Assembly (NCBI GenBank): GCA_026989655.1
Contig: JALSIX010000130.1
Coordinates: 1-43,456, forward strand
Direction of reading: 5' to 3'
From: Caldilineaceae bacterium
GTDB lineage: Bacteria; Chloroflexota; Anaerolineae; Caldilineales; Caldilineaceae
Length of the DNA: 43,456 nucleotides
The notes beneath the pieces are model-generated. The model saw only the letters and a list, made by a program, of their open reading frames with translations, searched no databases and was not told the DNA's origin. Positions within the stretch are counted from its first letter, which is position 1. Each line of letters starts with the position of its first letter. Shown here piece after piece: positions 24,279-32,479 of this stretch. The translations under genes were made by a program, and so were the position numbers.

Positions 24279-26423
24279 TCAGTTCAGCCGACACGGGGAC
24301 AGCCAGGCGGGATCGCCTTGGGGGAGAAAGCGCTGGCGAAAGCTGCCGTTCCCCAGGAGGGCCTCGGCCTGGTGGGGGGGGACGGTGGGGGAGAAGAGGC
24401 TCCCCTGGCCGTACCGGCAGCCCACCAGCCGCAGCCAGGACGCGTGTTCCGCGCTTTCCACCCCTTCGGCCACGGTCTCCAGCTCCCACTGGCAGGCCAG
24501 GTCCAGCATGGCCCGCACCACCTGGGCGTTGCGCCGGTGAGAGCCCAGGCCCTGGATGAAGACCTGGTCGATCTTCAGGGTGTCCACCGGATACAGATGG
24601 AGGGCATGGAGGGAGGAGTAGCCGGTGCCGAAGTCGTCGATGACCAGGGAGAACCCACGAAAGCGCAGGGTCTGGAGAAGCCCCAGGGTGCGGTGGTTCT
24701 GGGAGAAGGCCACCCGTTCGGTGATCTCCAGCTTCAGGCTCTGGGGCGCGATCTGGGCCTCCGCGATCACCTCGTCCAGGTAGTCCACGAACCCTGGGCT
24801 GTGGAGGACGCTGTCGGAGAGGTTGACGGAGATCCAGAGGGCCTGGTTTCGGGTAGCTCGCTGCCATCGGCCCAGTTGGAGCGCGGCCTGGCGGATCACC
24901 CATCGGTCCAACGGGCACAGCAGGCCCATCTCCTCGGCCACCGGGAGGAAGTCTCCGGGGCTCAGCCGGCCCCGCAGGGGGTGGTGCCAGCGCACCAGGC
25001 CCTCGAAGCCCGCGATCTGGCCGGTGTGCAGGTCCACGATGGGCTGGTACCAGGCCTCCAGCTCCTGGGTCTCCAGGGCTCGGTGGAGATCCATGGCCAT
25101 CTGATAGAAGTGGAGGGCTCGGGAGTGCATGGTGGGATCGAAGACCCGCAGGCAGTTGCCCCCGGCCATCTTGGCCTGGTACATGGCCGTGTCGGCATCC
25201 CGCAGCACCTCCTCGGTGCCGTGGTAGGTGGGCTGCCCCAGGACCACCCCGATGCTGCCGGTGACGTAGATCCGGTGTTCCTCCACCAGTATCGGTGCCC
25301 TCAGGGCCCGGAGCATGGTCCGGGCCACCTGACGGGCCTGTTGGGCCCTCTGGGGGCCGGGCAGGAGGACGATGAACTCGTCGCCGCCGAAGCGGGCCAG
25401 CAGGGCCTCCTCTGGGAGCACTTCCCGGAGCCGTTCGGCCAGCCGGATCAGCACCCGGTCGCCCATCACGTGGCCCAGGCTGTCGTTGATGGTCTTGAAG
25501 CGGTCCAGGTCCAGGAAGAGGACGGCGAAGCCCGGGCTGTGTTCCGAGCCTGTGGCCAGGTGTTCGTTCAGGTTGTACTCGAAGCAGGCACGGTTGGCCA
25601 ACCCGGTGAGGCTGTCGTGGGTCGCGGCGAAGATCAGCCGGGCCTCCGCCTCCTTGCGTGCGGTGATGTCCGTCTGGGAGCCGACGAGCCGGAAGGCTCT
25701 CCCCCGGCTGTCCCGCCGGGCCACGCCTCGGGCCACCATCCAGAGGTAGTGTCCGTTCCGCGAGCGGATCCGGTATTCCACCTCGAACCGTTCGCTGTGG
25801 CCCTGCAGGTACTGTTCCAGGGCCCGGTGGACCCGAGGCCGATCTTCTGGATGGAGCCGGTCGAACCATTCCTCCGGTCGGTCGCTGAGGGCCTCGGCCT
25901 CGTAGCCCAGGATCTCGCACCAGCGTGGGGAGAAGTAGATCCGGTTCCGGCGAAGGTCCCAGTCGAAGAGGCCGCTGTTGGTGGCCTCTACCGCCAGGGC
26001 GTAGCGGTCCTCGCTCTCCCGGAGGGCCAGTTGGGTGCGGTGGCGCTCGATCGCGTAGCGGATGGCCCGGTCCAGCAGGGTGACGGTGAGCTCGTTCTTG
26101 GCCAGGTAGTCCTGGGCCCCTGCGTGGAGGGCTTCCAGGGCCAGGGACTCGTCGTCCAGCCCGGTGAGCACCACTACGGGCAGGCTGGGGTGTTCGGCCA
26201 GGAAGGTGTGGAGGGTGTCCAGCCCCTGGCTGTCGGGGAGGATCAGGTCCAGGAGGGCCAGGTCGAAGGAGCGTCTCTGCAGGGTGGAGAGGGCCTCGGC
26301 CAGGGAGGAGACATGGGTCAGCTCCATGTCGAAGCCCTTCACCCGGCGCAACAGGGACGTGTACAGGTGGGTTTCGCCGGGATCGTCCTCCACCAACAGA
26401 AGGGTGTACCGCGGTTTCGCCAT
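24279..26423 (-). CDS. Response regulator with PAS, GGDEF and EAL domains
   Basis: A 714-residue cyclic di-GMP enzyme. Residues 1-125 are a receiver domain with phospho-acceptor Asp59 (LALLDLILPDSQG), Asp13-Asp14 and Lys109. A PAS/PAC domain spans about 140-258 (LFDWDLRRNRIYFSPRW, FRLVGSQTDITARKEAE). The GGDEF domain (about 265-430) has intact FGGDEF at 345-350. The usual RxxD inhibitory site five residues upstream is missing. The EAL domain (about 440-700) has EGLVRW instead of EALLRW, with Asn534, Glu567, Asp596-Asp597 (DDFGTG), Lys617 and Glu653 all in place, so phosphodiesterase activity is likely. No partner histidine kinase is adjacent. The ATG at 26423 begins the receiver domain directly; no clear Shine-Dalgarno sequence is seen. 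TAGAAT at about 26480 on the minus strand could be its -10. Confidence 0.93.
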   Translation of the reverse strand: MAKPRYTLLLVEDDPGETHLYTSLLRRVKGFDMELTHVSSLAEALSTLQRRSFDLALLDLILPDSQGLDTLHTFLAEHPSLPVVVLTGLDDESLALEALHAGAQDYLAKNELTVTLLDRAIRYAIERHRTQLALRESEDRYALAVEATNSGLFDWDLRRNRIYFSPRWCEILGYEAEALSDRPEEWFDRLHPEDRPRVHRALEQYLQGHSERFEVEYRIRSRNGHYLWMVARGVARRDSRGRAFRLVGSQTDITARKEAEARLIFAATHDSLTGLANRACFEYNLNEHLATGSEHSPGFAVLFLDLDRFKTINDSLGHVMGDRVLIRLAERLREVLPEEALLARFGGDEFIVLLPGPQRAQQARQVARTMLRALRAPILVEEHRIYVTGSIGVVLGQPTYHGTEEVLRDADTAMYQAKMAGGNCLRVFDPTMHSRALHFYQMAMDLHRALETQELEAWYQPIVDLHTGQIAGFEGLVRWHHPLRGRLSPGDFLPVAEEMGLLCPLDRWVIRQAALQLGRWQRATRNQALWISVNLSDSVLHSPGFVDYLDEVIAEAQIAPQSLKLEITERVAFSQNHRTLGLLQTLRFRGFSLVIDDFGTGYSSLHALHLYPVDTLKIDQVFIQGLGSHRRNAQVVRAMLDLACQWELETVAEGVESAEHASWLRLVGCRYGQGSLFSPTVPPHQAEALLGNGSFRQRFLPQGDPAWLSPCRLN

Positions 26424-26599
26424 GGAGTGGGCCTAGGGAGCGCTGTCTGCCGTGTGTTTGCCCCACGATCCTACGGAATTCTATGGCCTATCTCGGCAGT
26501 TTAGAATTGTACCGGAGACCACCCGGCCGCGCATCCCGGTTTTGTCGCAATTTTTGCTGGATGCCCTGGGGCAGGTGGGGGAGGGGGCTGGGCAGGGGG

Positions 26600-27565
26600 T
26601 CATCGCCGCCACAGGTGGCTCAGCAGGAACCACGCGTTCGCGGGCCGTTCGGCCAGCCGGCGCATGAAGTACGGGTACCAGTCCGAGCCCCAGGGGACGT
26701 AGATCCGGGTGGGATGGCCGGCCTGGGCCAGGGATTGCTGGAGCTCTCGGCGAATGCCGTAGAGGAGCTGGAACTCCAGGGCGGCGTTGGGCAGCCCATG
26801 GCGTCGGGCGGCCTCCCGGCCGTGGGCGATCCGGCGGTCGTCGTGGGTGGCCAGGGCCACCAGGGGCGGGAGGCGGCCGTCTGGGCTGACCGGGGGCGCC
26901 CCGGCCTGGACCGCGGCCCGGATGAGCTGTTCGGCCAGGCCATCGAACTGGGCGTCCACCTCTTCCTTGTCCTGGAAGGCCACGTGGGCGGGCTCCAGGT
27001 ATGCGCCCTTGACCAGCCGGATCCGGGCCCCCTCCTCTGCCAGGGCCGTCACATCTCCGGCCGTGCGGCGGAGATAGGCCTGGAGGACCACGCCCACGTT
27101 GTCAAACCCTTCCCGGCGCATGGCCCGGAACAGGGCCAAGGTGGGCGCGACCAGCTCGGACTCCTCCATGTCCACCCGCACGAACAGGCCCCGTTCCTGG
27201 GCCTGGGCCAGCACCCGGCGGAGGTTCTCCTGGCAGAGCTGCCGGTCGATGTGGATGCCCAGGTGGCTCAGCTTGAGGGAGATGGAGGCACCCAGCCCGT
27301 GTCGGTCCAGGGCCTCGGCCATCTCCAGGATGGCCTCTGTGGCCTGGATCGCGCCCTGTCGGTGGGCCACGTGTTCCCCCAGGTGGGCCAGGGTGACCCA
27401 GAGCCCCTGCCGGTTGAGCTCGCGGGTGGCCTGGATGGCCTGCTCCAGGGTCTCCCCGGCCACGAAGCGCCGGGCCATGGAACGGAACACCGGCGCCTCG
27501 GTGGCCAGCTTCCGGGCCCAGCGGGCTCGGGAGAGGTAGATGAAGAGGGCCCGTGAGGGGTTCAT
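26600..27565 (-). CDS. Proline dehydrogenase, monofunctional
   Basis: A 321-residue FAD enzyme that oxidises proline to pyrroline-5-carboxylate, passing electrons to the quinone pool. The TIM-barrel signatures are present: SISLKLSHLG, RVDMEESE, RIRLVKGAYLEP, ALATHDDR and, at the C-terminus, YVPWGSDWYPYFMRRLAERP, the conserved flavin/proline-binding end. Length is that of single-domain bacterial proline dehydrogenases rather than PutA. Its ATG (27565) overlaps the TGA of the upstream M20 amidohydrolase in an ATGA junction, so the pair is translationally coupled. No pyrroline-5-carboxylate dehydrogenase is in the window. Confidence 0.93.
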   Translation of the reverse strand: MNPSRALFIYLSRARWARKLATEAPVFRSMARRFVAGETLEQAIQATRELNRQGLWVTLAHLGEHVAHRQGAIQATEAILEMAEALDRHGLGASISLKLSHLGIHIDRQLCQENLRRVLAQAQERGLFVRVDMEESELVAPTLALFRAMRREGFDNVGVVLQAYLRRTAGDVTALAEEGARIRLVKGAYLEPAHVAFQDKEEVDAQFDGLAEQLIRAAVQAGAPPVSPDGRLPPLVALATHDDRRIAHGREAARRHGLPNAALEFQLLYGIRRELQQSLAQAGHPTRIYVPWGSDWYPYFMRRLAERPANAWFLLSHLWRR

Positions 27566-28791
27566 GGGGAGCGGTTCCCTTGGCTGTGTCGTTCTTCCAG
27601 GAAGCGCCAGGCCGCACCGGCCAGCAGGGCCACGCCGGTGGGCAGCATCCGCTCGTCGAAGTCGAAGGTCGGGCTGTGATGGGGGCTGTGCCACCCCTGT
27701 TCCGGATCCGAGGCCCCCACCAGGATCAGGCATCCGCCCACCCGCTGGAGGAACTCGGCCATGTCCTCGCCCACGGTCATGGGGCGGATCCGGGCGATCC
27801 CTTCTGGGCCCACCACCTCTTGGGCCACCCTCTCCATGAGCCGGGCTCCCTCCGGGCTGTTGACGGTGGCCGGCACGCCCTGGGTGTAGCGCACGGTGTG
27901 GCGGGCGCCGAAGCTCTGGCAGATCCCCTGGACCATCTCCTGGATGCGGCGTTGGACCTGGGCCCGGACCCGTTCCTCGAAGGTGCGGACCGTGCCCTTC
28001 AGCTCGGCCACCTCCGCGATGACGTTGCCGGCCGTGCCCGCGTGGAAGGCCCCGATGGAGATCACCACAGCCTCGGCGGGGTCCACGTTCCGGGAGACGA
28101 TGCTCTGCAGCGCCACCACCAGGTGGGAGGCCACCAGGGTGGCGTCCACGGTCTCGTGGGGTGTGGCTCCATGGCCGCCCTTGCCCTGGACCACGATCTC
28201 CAGTTGGTCTGCGGCGGCCCACAGCGGGCCGGCCTGGACCACCACCTGGTTCAGGGGCAGGCGGCTCCACAGGTGGAGCCCGAACGCGGCCAGGGGGCGA
28301 GGCGCCTCCAGCACGCCGTCCCGGATCATGGCTCGGGCACCTCCCAGTCCCTCCTCCGCGGGCTGGAAGACCAGCTTCACCCGGCCAGGGAGCCGTTCCC
28401 GGTGTCGGGCCAACAGGGTGGCCACCCCCATGCCGATGGCCGTGTGGCCGTCGTGGCCGCAGGCGTGCATCACCCCGGGTACGGTGGAGCGGTAGGGGAC
28501 GTCGTTCTCCTCCTGGATGGGCAGCGCGTCCATGTCGAAGCGCAACATCACCGTGGGGAGGGCCTCTCCACCCTGGGAGGGCTCCACCAGGGCCACCACA
28601 CCGGTCTTCCCCACACCGGTGTGGACCTCTAGTCCCAGGCTTCGGAGGTGGTCCGCGACGATGCCCCCGGTGCGTACCTCCTGAAAGCCCAGCTCTGGAT
28701 GGCGGTGGAAGTCACGTCGCCAGGCCACCAGCTGGGGAGACAGCTCCTGGGCCTCTGCCGCGAGACGGGCGATGGTCGGGTCTCTCTCCAT
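27562..28791 (-). CDS. M20-family amidohydrolase
   Basis: A 409-residue zinc hydrolase of the M20D group (IAA-amino acid/hippurate hydrolase, N-acyl-L-amino acid amidohydrolase). Metal and catalytic residues are visible: LRFDMDALPI near 83-92, MHACGHDGH with Cys111 and His113, and FQPAEEGLGGA with Glu146-Glu147. The lid domain carries the typical GKGGHGATPHETVD. These enzymes release amino acids from N-acyl or aryl conjugates in the cytoplasm. The start is ATG 28791; the frame is open far upstream only because it runs antisense to the helicase gene. The ATGA overlap with proline dehydrogenase suggests the released product may feed proline oxidation, perhaps from an N-acylproline or peptide-like substrate; that is inference. 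Confidence 0.92.
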   Translation of the reverse strand: MERDPTIARLAAEAQELSPQLVAWRRDFHRHPELGFQEVRTGGIVADHLRSLGLEVHTGVGKTGVVALVEPSQGGEALPTVMLRFDMDALPIQEENDVPYRSTVPGVMHACGHDGHTAIGMGVATLLARHRERLPGRVKLVFQPAEEGLGGARAMIRDGVLEAPRPLAAFGLHLWSRLPLNQVVVQAGPLWAAADQLEIVVQGKGGHGATPHETVDATLVASHLVVALQSIVSRNVDPAEAVVISIGAFHAGTAGNVIAEVAELKGTVRTFEERVRAQVQRRIQEMVQGICQSFGARHTVRYTQGVPATVNSPEGARLMERVAQEVVGPEGIARIRPMTVGEDMAEFLQRVGGCLILVGASDPEQGWHSPHHSPTFDFDERMLPTGVALLAGAAWRFLEERHSQGNRSP

Positions 28792-28902
28792 GGATGGTTT
28801 CCACCTCTTCACAGGGGGATGGCTTGGGTGAAGGCCGCCCTCGCGGACAGGCAAACGGACAGGGCAGGGGCTTCCGGAGAACAGCCCCGGCCGTGCACTT
28901 CC

Positions 28903-28911
28903 ATTGTACCA
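28903..28911 (-). promoter_or_regulatory. Extended -10 promoter for the M20-proline dehydrogenase pair
   Basis: On the minus strand TGGTACAAT (28911-28903) is an extended -10 with a five-of-six TACAAT. No good -35 is present. The leader would be about 105 bases. Confidence 0.45.
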
Positions 28912-29070
28912 CGGACCCCATGTGGGAGACAGCCCAGAGTCGACGGGTTGGGCGGATGTGTGGGCCGGATGGCCACCGGCATCGTGCCTCCCCCGATGCC
29001 GGACCCGGTGCGGCTTTCCGGCGGCTGAGGATGCCCTGCCAGGGGGTTTTCTCCTCTGGGAGATCCGGGG

Positions 29071-29076
29071 TACAAT
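29071..29076 (+). promoter_or_regulatory. -10 element placing the start on the helicase ATG
   Basis: TACAAT ends seven bases before the ATG at 29083, so transcription would begin at or next to the A of the ATG. That implies a leaderless mRNA. The -35 region is poor. Confidence 0.4.
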
Positions 29077-29082
29077 ACGGTC

Positions 29083-31242
29083 ATGGATCGCGATGCGCCC
29101 TTGGAGCGAGAGTCCACCTTGCATTCCTTCGCCAAGGTCTACCTGTACGGCCCCTTTGGCGCGGGCAAGACCACAGCCGCCCTGGAACGGATTCGCTGGC
29201 TGCTGGACCAGGAACGGGTGCGCGGCGACGACATCCTGGTGTTGGTCCCCCAACGGACCCTGGCCCATCCCTATGAGCGGGCTCTCCGGGGGCCGGACAT
29301 GCCCCCGGGGCCGCCCGTGCGCATCACCACCTTTGCCGGGTTGGCCCGGGCCGCGGTGGCCCTCTACTGGCCTCTGTTGGCCGAAGAGGCCGGCTTCGCC
29401 GATCCCCATCGGGAGCCGATCTTCCTCAACCTGGAGACGGCCCAGTACCACATGGGTCGGTTCGTCCAGGCGGCCTTCGAGCGGGGCGAGTTCGACGCGG
29501 TTCGGGTCCAGCCAGGCCGGGTGGTGAGCCAGGTACTGGACAACCTGAACAAGGCTGCCCTCCACGGTTTCACCATCGACCAGGCCTATGCTCGGCTGGA
29601 GCTGGCGGTGCCCCCGGGCGAGCGGCGGATGGCCCGTATCCGGGCGCTGCAGGCAGCCCGCCGCATCAGCCACCAGTTCCGGGCCCTGTGCCTGGAGCGT
29701 TCCCTGGTGGATTTCAGCCTGTGGATCCACCTCTTCAACCACCATGTCCTGGCCAACCCGTGGAGCCGAACCCATCTCTTCCGCTCCCACCGCCATCTGG
29801 TCATGGACAACGCGGAGGAGGACACCTACGCGGCCCACGAGCTGGTCCGGCAGTGGATGCCCTATCTGGCCAGTGCCCTGGTGATCGTGGACCAGGATGC
29901 CGGGTATCGGGTCTTCCTGGGAGCGGCCCCGGACCACGCTCGACGCCTGGCCGAGCTCTGCCCGGTCCACATCCACATGGCCGAGAGCCGGGCCGTGTCC
30001 CCGGCCATGGCCCGGCTTGCCCATCTGGTGGATGTCGCGGTGCAGGGCTCGGCCAGTGGGGGGGCGCCCAGGGACAGGGAGGCCTGGGACCCGGCCGATG
30101 CCCCGGCTCCCCTGGTCTTCCGGCGGACACGGTTCTATCCCCAGATGATCGACTGGGTGGTGGACCGGATCGAGCAGTTGGTGCGGGCCGAGGGCCGCGA
30201 TCCGGGGCAGATCGCGGTGCTGGCCCCCTTCATGAGCGATGCCCTGCGCTTCAGCCTGCAGACCCGGCTGGCGGAGCGGGCGATTCCCTCCACCACCCAT
30301 CGGCCCAGCCGGCCGCTCAACACGGAACCGGCGGTCCGGGCCATGCTCACCCTGGCAGCCCTGGCCCATCCGTCCTGGCAGCGGATCCCGCCCCCCAGCG
30401 ATGTGGCGCTGGCCCTGCACGTGACCATCCAGGCCCTGGATCCGGTCCGGGCGCATCTCCTGGCCCAGACGGCCTACCGAGCCCAGGGCCAGGAGGCGGG
30501 CACCCTGCAGGCCTTCGACCGGCTTCGCCCTGGGGTGCAACAGCGGATCACCTACCAGGTGGGCGAGCGGTACGAACACCTGCGGGGCTGGCTGGCCACC
30601 TATCGGGCCGAGCCCGAGCCCCTTCCCCTGGACCAGTTCCTGGCCCGGCTCTTTGGAGAGGTGTTGAGTCAGCCGGGTTTCGGCTTCCACCAGGACGGCG
30701 ATGCGGCCCGGCTCGCGGATCGGATGGTCCGCTCGGCTCGGAACTTCCGTTGGGCGGTGACCCCCCAGGTGGCGGCCCGTGAGCACCCGGACCCGGTCCG
30801 GGTAGGTCAGGCCTGGGTCGAACTGGTCCAGAGCGGTGCCATCGGCGCGCTCTACATTCCCGGGTGGCAGGAGCCGGCGGATGCGGTCTTCATCGCGCCG
30901 GCGTACACCTTTCTCATGCGGAACCGCGCGGTGGAGATCCAGTTCTGGCTGGACATCGGCGCGAGCGGATGGTGGGAGCGGCTCTACCAGCCCTTGACCC
31001 ATCCCTACGTCCTCTCCCACGACTGGCCGTCGGACCGGCCGTGGACGGATCTCCACGAGTTCCGCACCCGCCAGGAAGCCATGCGGCGGCTGGTCCTGGG
31101 CCTCGTCCGCCGGGCCCGGGACCGGATCTACCTGGCCATGAGCGACTACGGGGAGAACGGCACCGAGCAGCGGGGCCCCCTGCTCACCCTGCTCAACCGG
31201 GTGTTGGTCCAGGCCGACCGAACGTCCGTCCCCATGCCCTGA
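29083..31242 (+). CDS. UvrD-like superfamily 1 helicase with degenerate motifs
   Basis: A 719-residue protein of UvrD/AddB-like architecture. Walker A is intact (YGPFGAGKTTAALERI, residues 22-37) and LVLVPQRTLAHPY follows as motif Ia. The helicase motif II, normally DExxD, reads HLVMDNAEED (238-247), and motif III, normally GDPDQSIYxFRGA, reads VIVDQDAGYRVFLGA (267-281). Near the end, DAVFIAPAYTFLMRNRAVEIQFW and RRARDRIYLAMSDYG occupy the places of motifs V-VI, but the canonical LYVALTRA is absent. No iron-sulphur cysteine set or RecB-type nuclease motif is seen. It may be an ATPase or a structural partner in a repair or recombination complex rather than an efficient helicase. The gene stands alone on its strand and its mRNA may be leaderless. 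Confidence 0.75.
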   Translation: MDRDAPLERESTLHSFAKVYLYGPFGAGKTTAALERIRWLLDQERVRGDDILVLVPQRTLAHPYERALRGPDMPPGPPVRITTFAGLARAAVALYWPLLAEEAGFADPHREPIFLNLETAQYHMGRFVQAAFERGEFDAVRVQPGRVVSQVLDNLNKAALHGFTIDQAYARLELAVPPGERRMARIRALQAARRISHQFRALCLERSLVDFSLWIHLFNHHVLANPWSRTHLFRSHRHLVMDNAEEDTYAAHELVRQWMPYLASALVIVDQDAGYRVFLGAAPDHARRLAELCPVHIHMAESRAVSPAMARLAHLVDVAVQGSASGGAPRDREAWDPADAPAPLVFRRTRFYPQMIDWVVDRIEQLVRAEGRDPGQIAVLAPFMSDALRFSLQTRLAERAIPSTTHRPSRPLNTEPAVRAMLTLAALAHPSWQRIPPPSDVALALHVTIQALDPVRAHLLAQTAYRAQGQEAGTLQAFDRLRPGVQQRITYQVGERYEHLRGWLATYRAEPEPLPLDQFLARLFGEVLSQPGFGFHQDGDAARLADRMVRSARNFRWAVTPQVAAREHPDPVRVGQAWVELVQSGAIGALYIPGWQEPADAVFIAPAYTFLMRNRAVEIQFWLDIGASGWWERLYQPLTHPYVLSHDWPSDRPWTDLHEFRTRQEAMRRLVLGLVRRARDRIYLAMSDYGENGTEQRGPLLTLLNRVLVQADRTSVPMP

Positions 31243-31334
31243 GCCGCCACCGGCTGTACCCTGGGCCGGGGGAACGGCACTCGCTGGGTCGGGGCGGTGG
31301 GTACCGGCGATGTGCCCCTTTCTGGATGTCGGGT

Positions 31335-31363
31335 TTGAGACCCCGGTTGGCCTGTGCTAGAAT
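31335..31363 (+). promoter_or_regulatory. Sigma-70-type promoter with extended -10
   Basis: TTGAGA (31335-31340) and TAGAAT (31358-31363) are 17 bases apart and the -10 is preceded by TGC, giving an extended -10. Transcription should start near 31370, far upstream of the next ATG at 31600. Confidence 0.7.
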
Positions 31364-31457
31364 GCCGCTCTGTGGCCGACCTCAGGTCCAGAGCTCCGGA
31401 TGGCGGTGTCCCGACCCTTGTCTTCGAGGATCTGCTTGGGCTCAAGGGCCGGTGTTC

Positions 31458-31477
31458 CCGTCCCCTCCGGGGGACGG
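31458..31477 (+). other. Hairpin in the long leader
   Basis: CCGTCCCC and GGGGACGG form a perfect 8-base stem closed by a TCCG tetraloop, within the predicted 5' untranslated region. It could be part of a regulatory RNA structure. Confidence 0.4.
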
Positions 31478-31599
31478 CAGGGGAGCAGCGTTTCCCGGGC
31501 CCTCCTGGGACGGCCATCCCTTCTGTTGGCCATCTTCTGTTGTAAAGATCCCTGTTTTTGTCGAACGATCTTCGCATTGTCCTTGTCGAAAGAGCCGAA

Positions 31600-32478
31600 A
31601 TGCCCGAGATCGACGATTCCAGGCTTGTCAGCGAGCGCGACCTGTCCACCGAGCTGGATCTGGCCGTCCAGGTGGCTCGGGAGGCCGGTCTCATCGTGAA
31701 CACCTTCTATGTGGGGGCCGCGGAGGTGGAGTACAAGGCGCCGGACGAACCCGTCACCGAGGCGGATCGCTCGGCGAACCAACACATTGTCACCCGGCTG
31801 CGGGAAGCCTTCCCCGAGGACGGCATCCTCTCGGAGGAGGCCAAGGACGACCTCACCCGTCTGGAAAAGGAACGGGTGTGGATCGTGGATCCTCTGGATG
31901 GCACCAAGGAGTTCATCGCCCGCAACGGCGAGTTCGCGGTGATGATCGGGCTGGCCATCCGCGGCCGGCCTGTGCTGGGGGTCATCCACCAGCCCGCGAC
32001 CGGCCTGCTCTACACCGGCGTGGTGGGCCAGGGGGCCTACCTGTACGAGGCCGATGAGCGGATCTCCCTCCATGTGAGCCGCAAGGCGGATCCTCGAGAG
32101 ATGATCCTGGTGAGCAGCCGCAGCCATCGCCGCCGGATCATGGACGAGATCCGCACGGCCCTGGGCATCCGCCGGGAGACCGTGACCGGCAGCGTGGGGC
32201 TGAAGGTGGGGCACATCGTGCGTCGGCTGGCCGACGTCTACATCCACCCCAGCCCGGGATGCAAGGAATGGGACCTGTGTGCCCCCGAGGCCGTGGTGCG
32301 CGCGGCCGGCGGGATCATGACCGACTGTTGGGGCAACACCCTGGTCTACAACCAACGCGATGTCCGGGCCCACAACGGCCTCATCGCCTCCAACGGCACC
32401 GTCCACGATCGGATCGTGGAGACCGTGGTCCAGGTGGTGGAGGCCGCCGGCTACAACCAGGACGATGGTTTCTGGTGA
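31600..32478 (+). CDS. Inositol monophosphatase-family / 3'(2'),5'-bisphosphate nucleotidase-like phosphatase
   Basis: A 292-residue metal-dependent phosphatase. The signatures are EPVTEADRSANQ (metal site), ILSEEAKDD, WIVDPLDGTKEFIARNGEFAV (the IMPase motif DPLDGTxxF) and GCKEWDLCAPEAVVRAAGG near the end (WDxxA motif). The DPLDGTKEF form is frequent in CysQ-type enzymes that hydrolyse 3'-phosphoadenosine 5'-phosphate, so a CysQ-like role in sulphur assimilation is likely, with inositol phosphate or fructose bisphosphate as alternatives. The ATG at 31600 is preferred; an in-frame TTG 42 bases earlier is possible. A perfect 17-base hairpin begins two bases after the stop. Confidence 0.88.
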   Translation: MPEIDDSRLVSERDLSTELDLAVQVAREAGLIVNTFYVGAAEVEYKAPDEPVTEADRSANQHIVTRLREAFPEDGILSEEAKDDLTRLEKERVWIVDPLDGTKEFIARNGEFAVMIGLAIRGRPVLGVIHQPATGLLYTGVVGQGAYLYEADERISLHVSRKADPREMILVSSRSHRRRIMDEIRTALGIRRETVTGSVGLKVGHIVRRLADVYIHPSPGCKEWDLCAPEAVVRAAGGIMTDCWGNTLVYNQRDVRAHNGLIASNGTVHDRIVETVVQVVEAAGYNQDDGFW

Positions 32479-32479
32479 T

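Larger units (their letters stand above)
28792..29082. other. Divergent intergenic region M20 amidohydrolase / UvrD-like gene
   Basis: No gene fits in these 291 bases. It carries an extended -10 element on the minus strand near 28903 and a TACAAT immediately before the plus-strand gene. The centre is GC-rich and featureless. Confidence 0.5.
31243..31599 (+). other. Intergenic region and long leader before the IMPase-family gene
   Basis: No gene is supported in these 357 bases. The first 90 bases contain only a weak long-range stem (GTACCC at 31256 with GGGTAC at 31299). A good promoter follows at 31335-31363. About 230 bases of transcribed leader then precede the ATG, including a strong hairpin at 31458 and two near-copies of GGCCATC..TTCTGTTG around 31512-31542. 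Confidence 0.5.

Noticed and set aside
28792-31056. Upstream extension of the M20 amidohydrolase frame by about 750 codons
   Set aside because: The extension runs antisense to the UvrD-like gene, shows no domain, and the M20 fold begins normally at the ATG at 28791.
31512-31542. Two near-copies of GGCCATC..TTCTGTTG as a possible tandem repeat element
   Set aside because: Only two imperfect copies of about 15 bases; too little to call a repeat family, so only mentioned as part of the leader.
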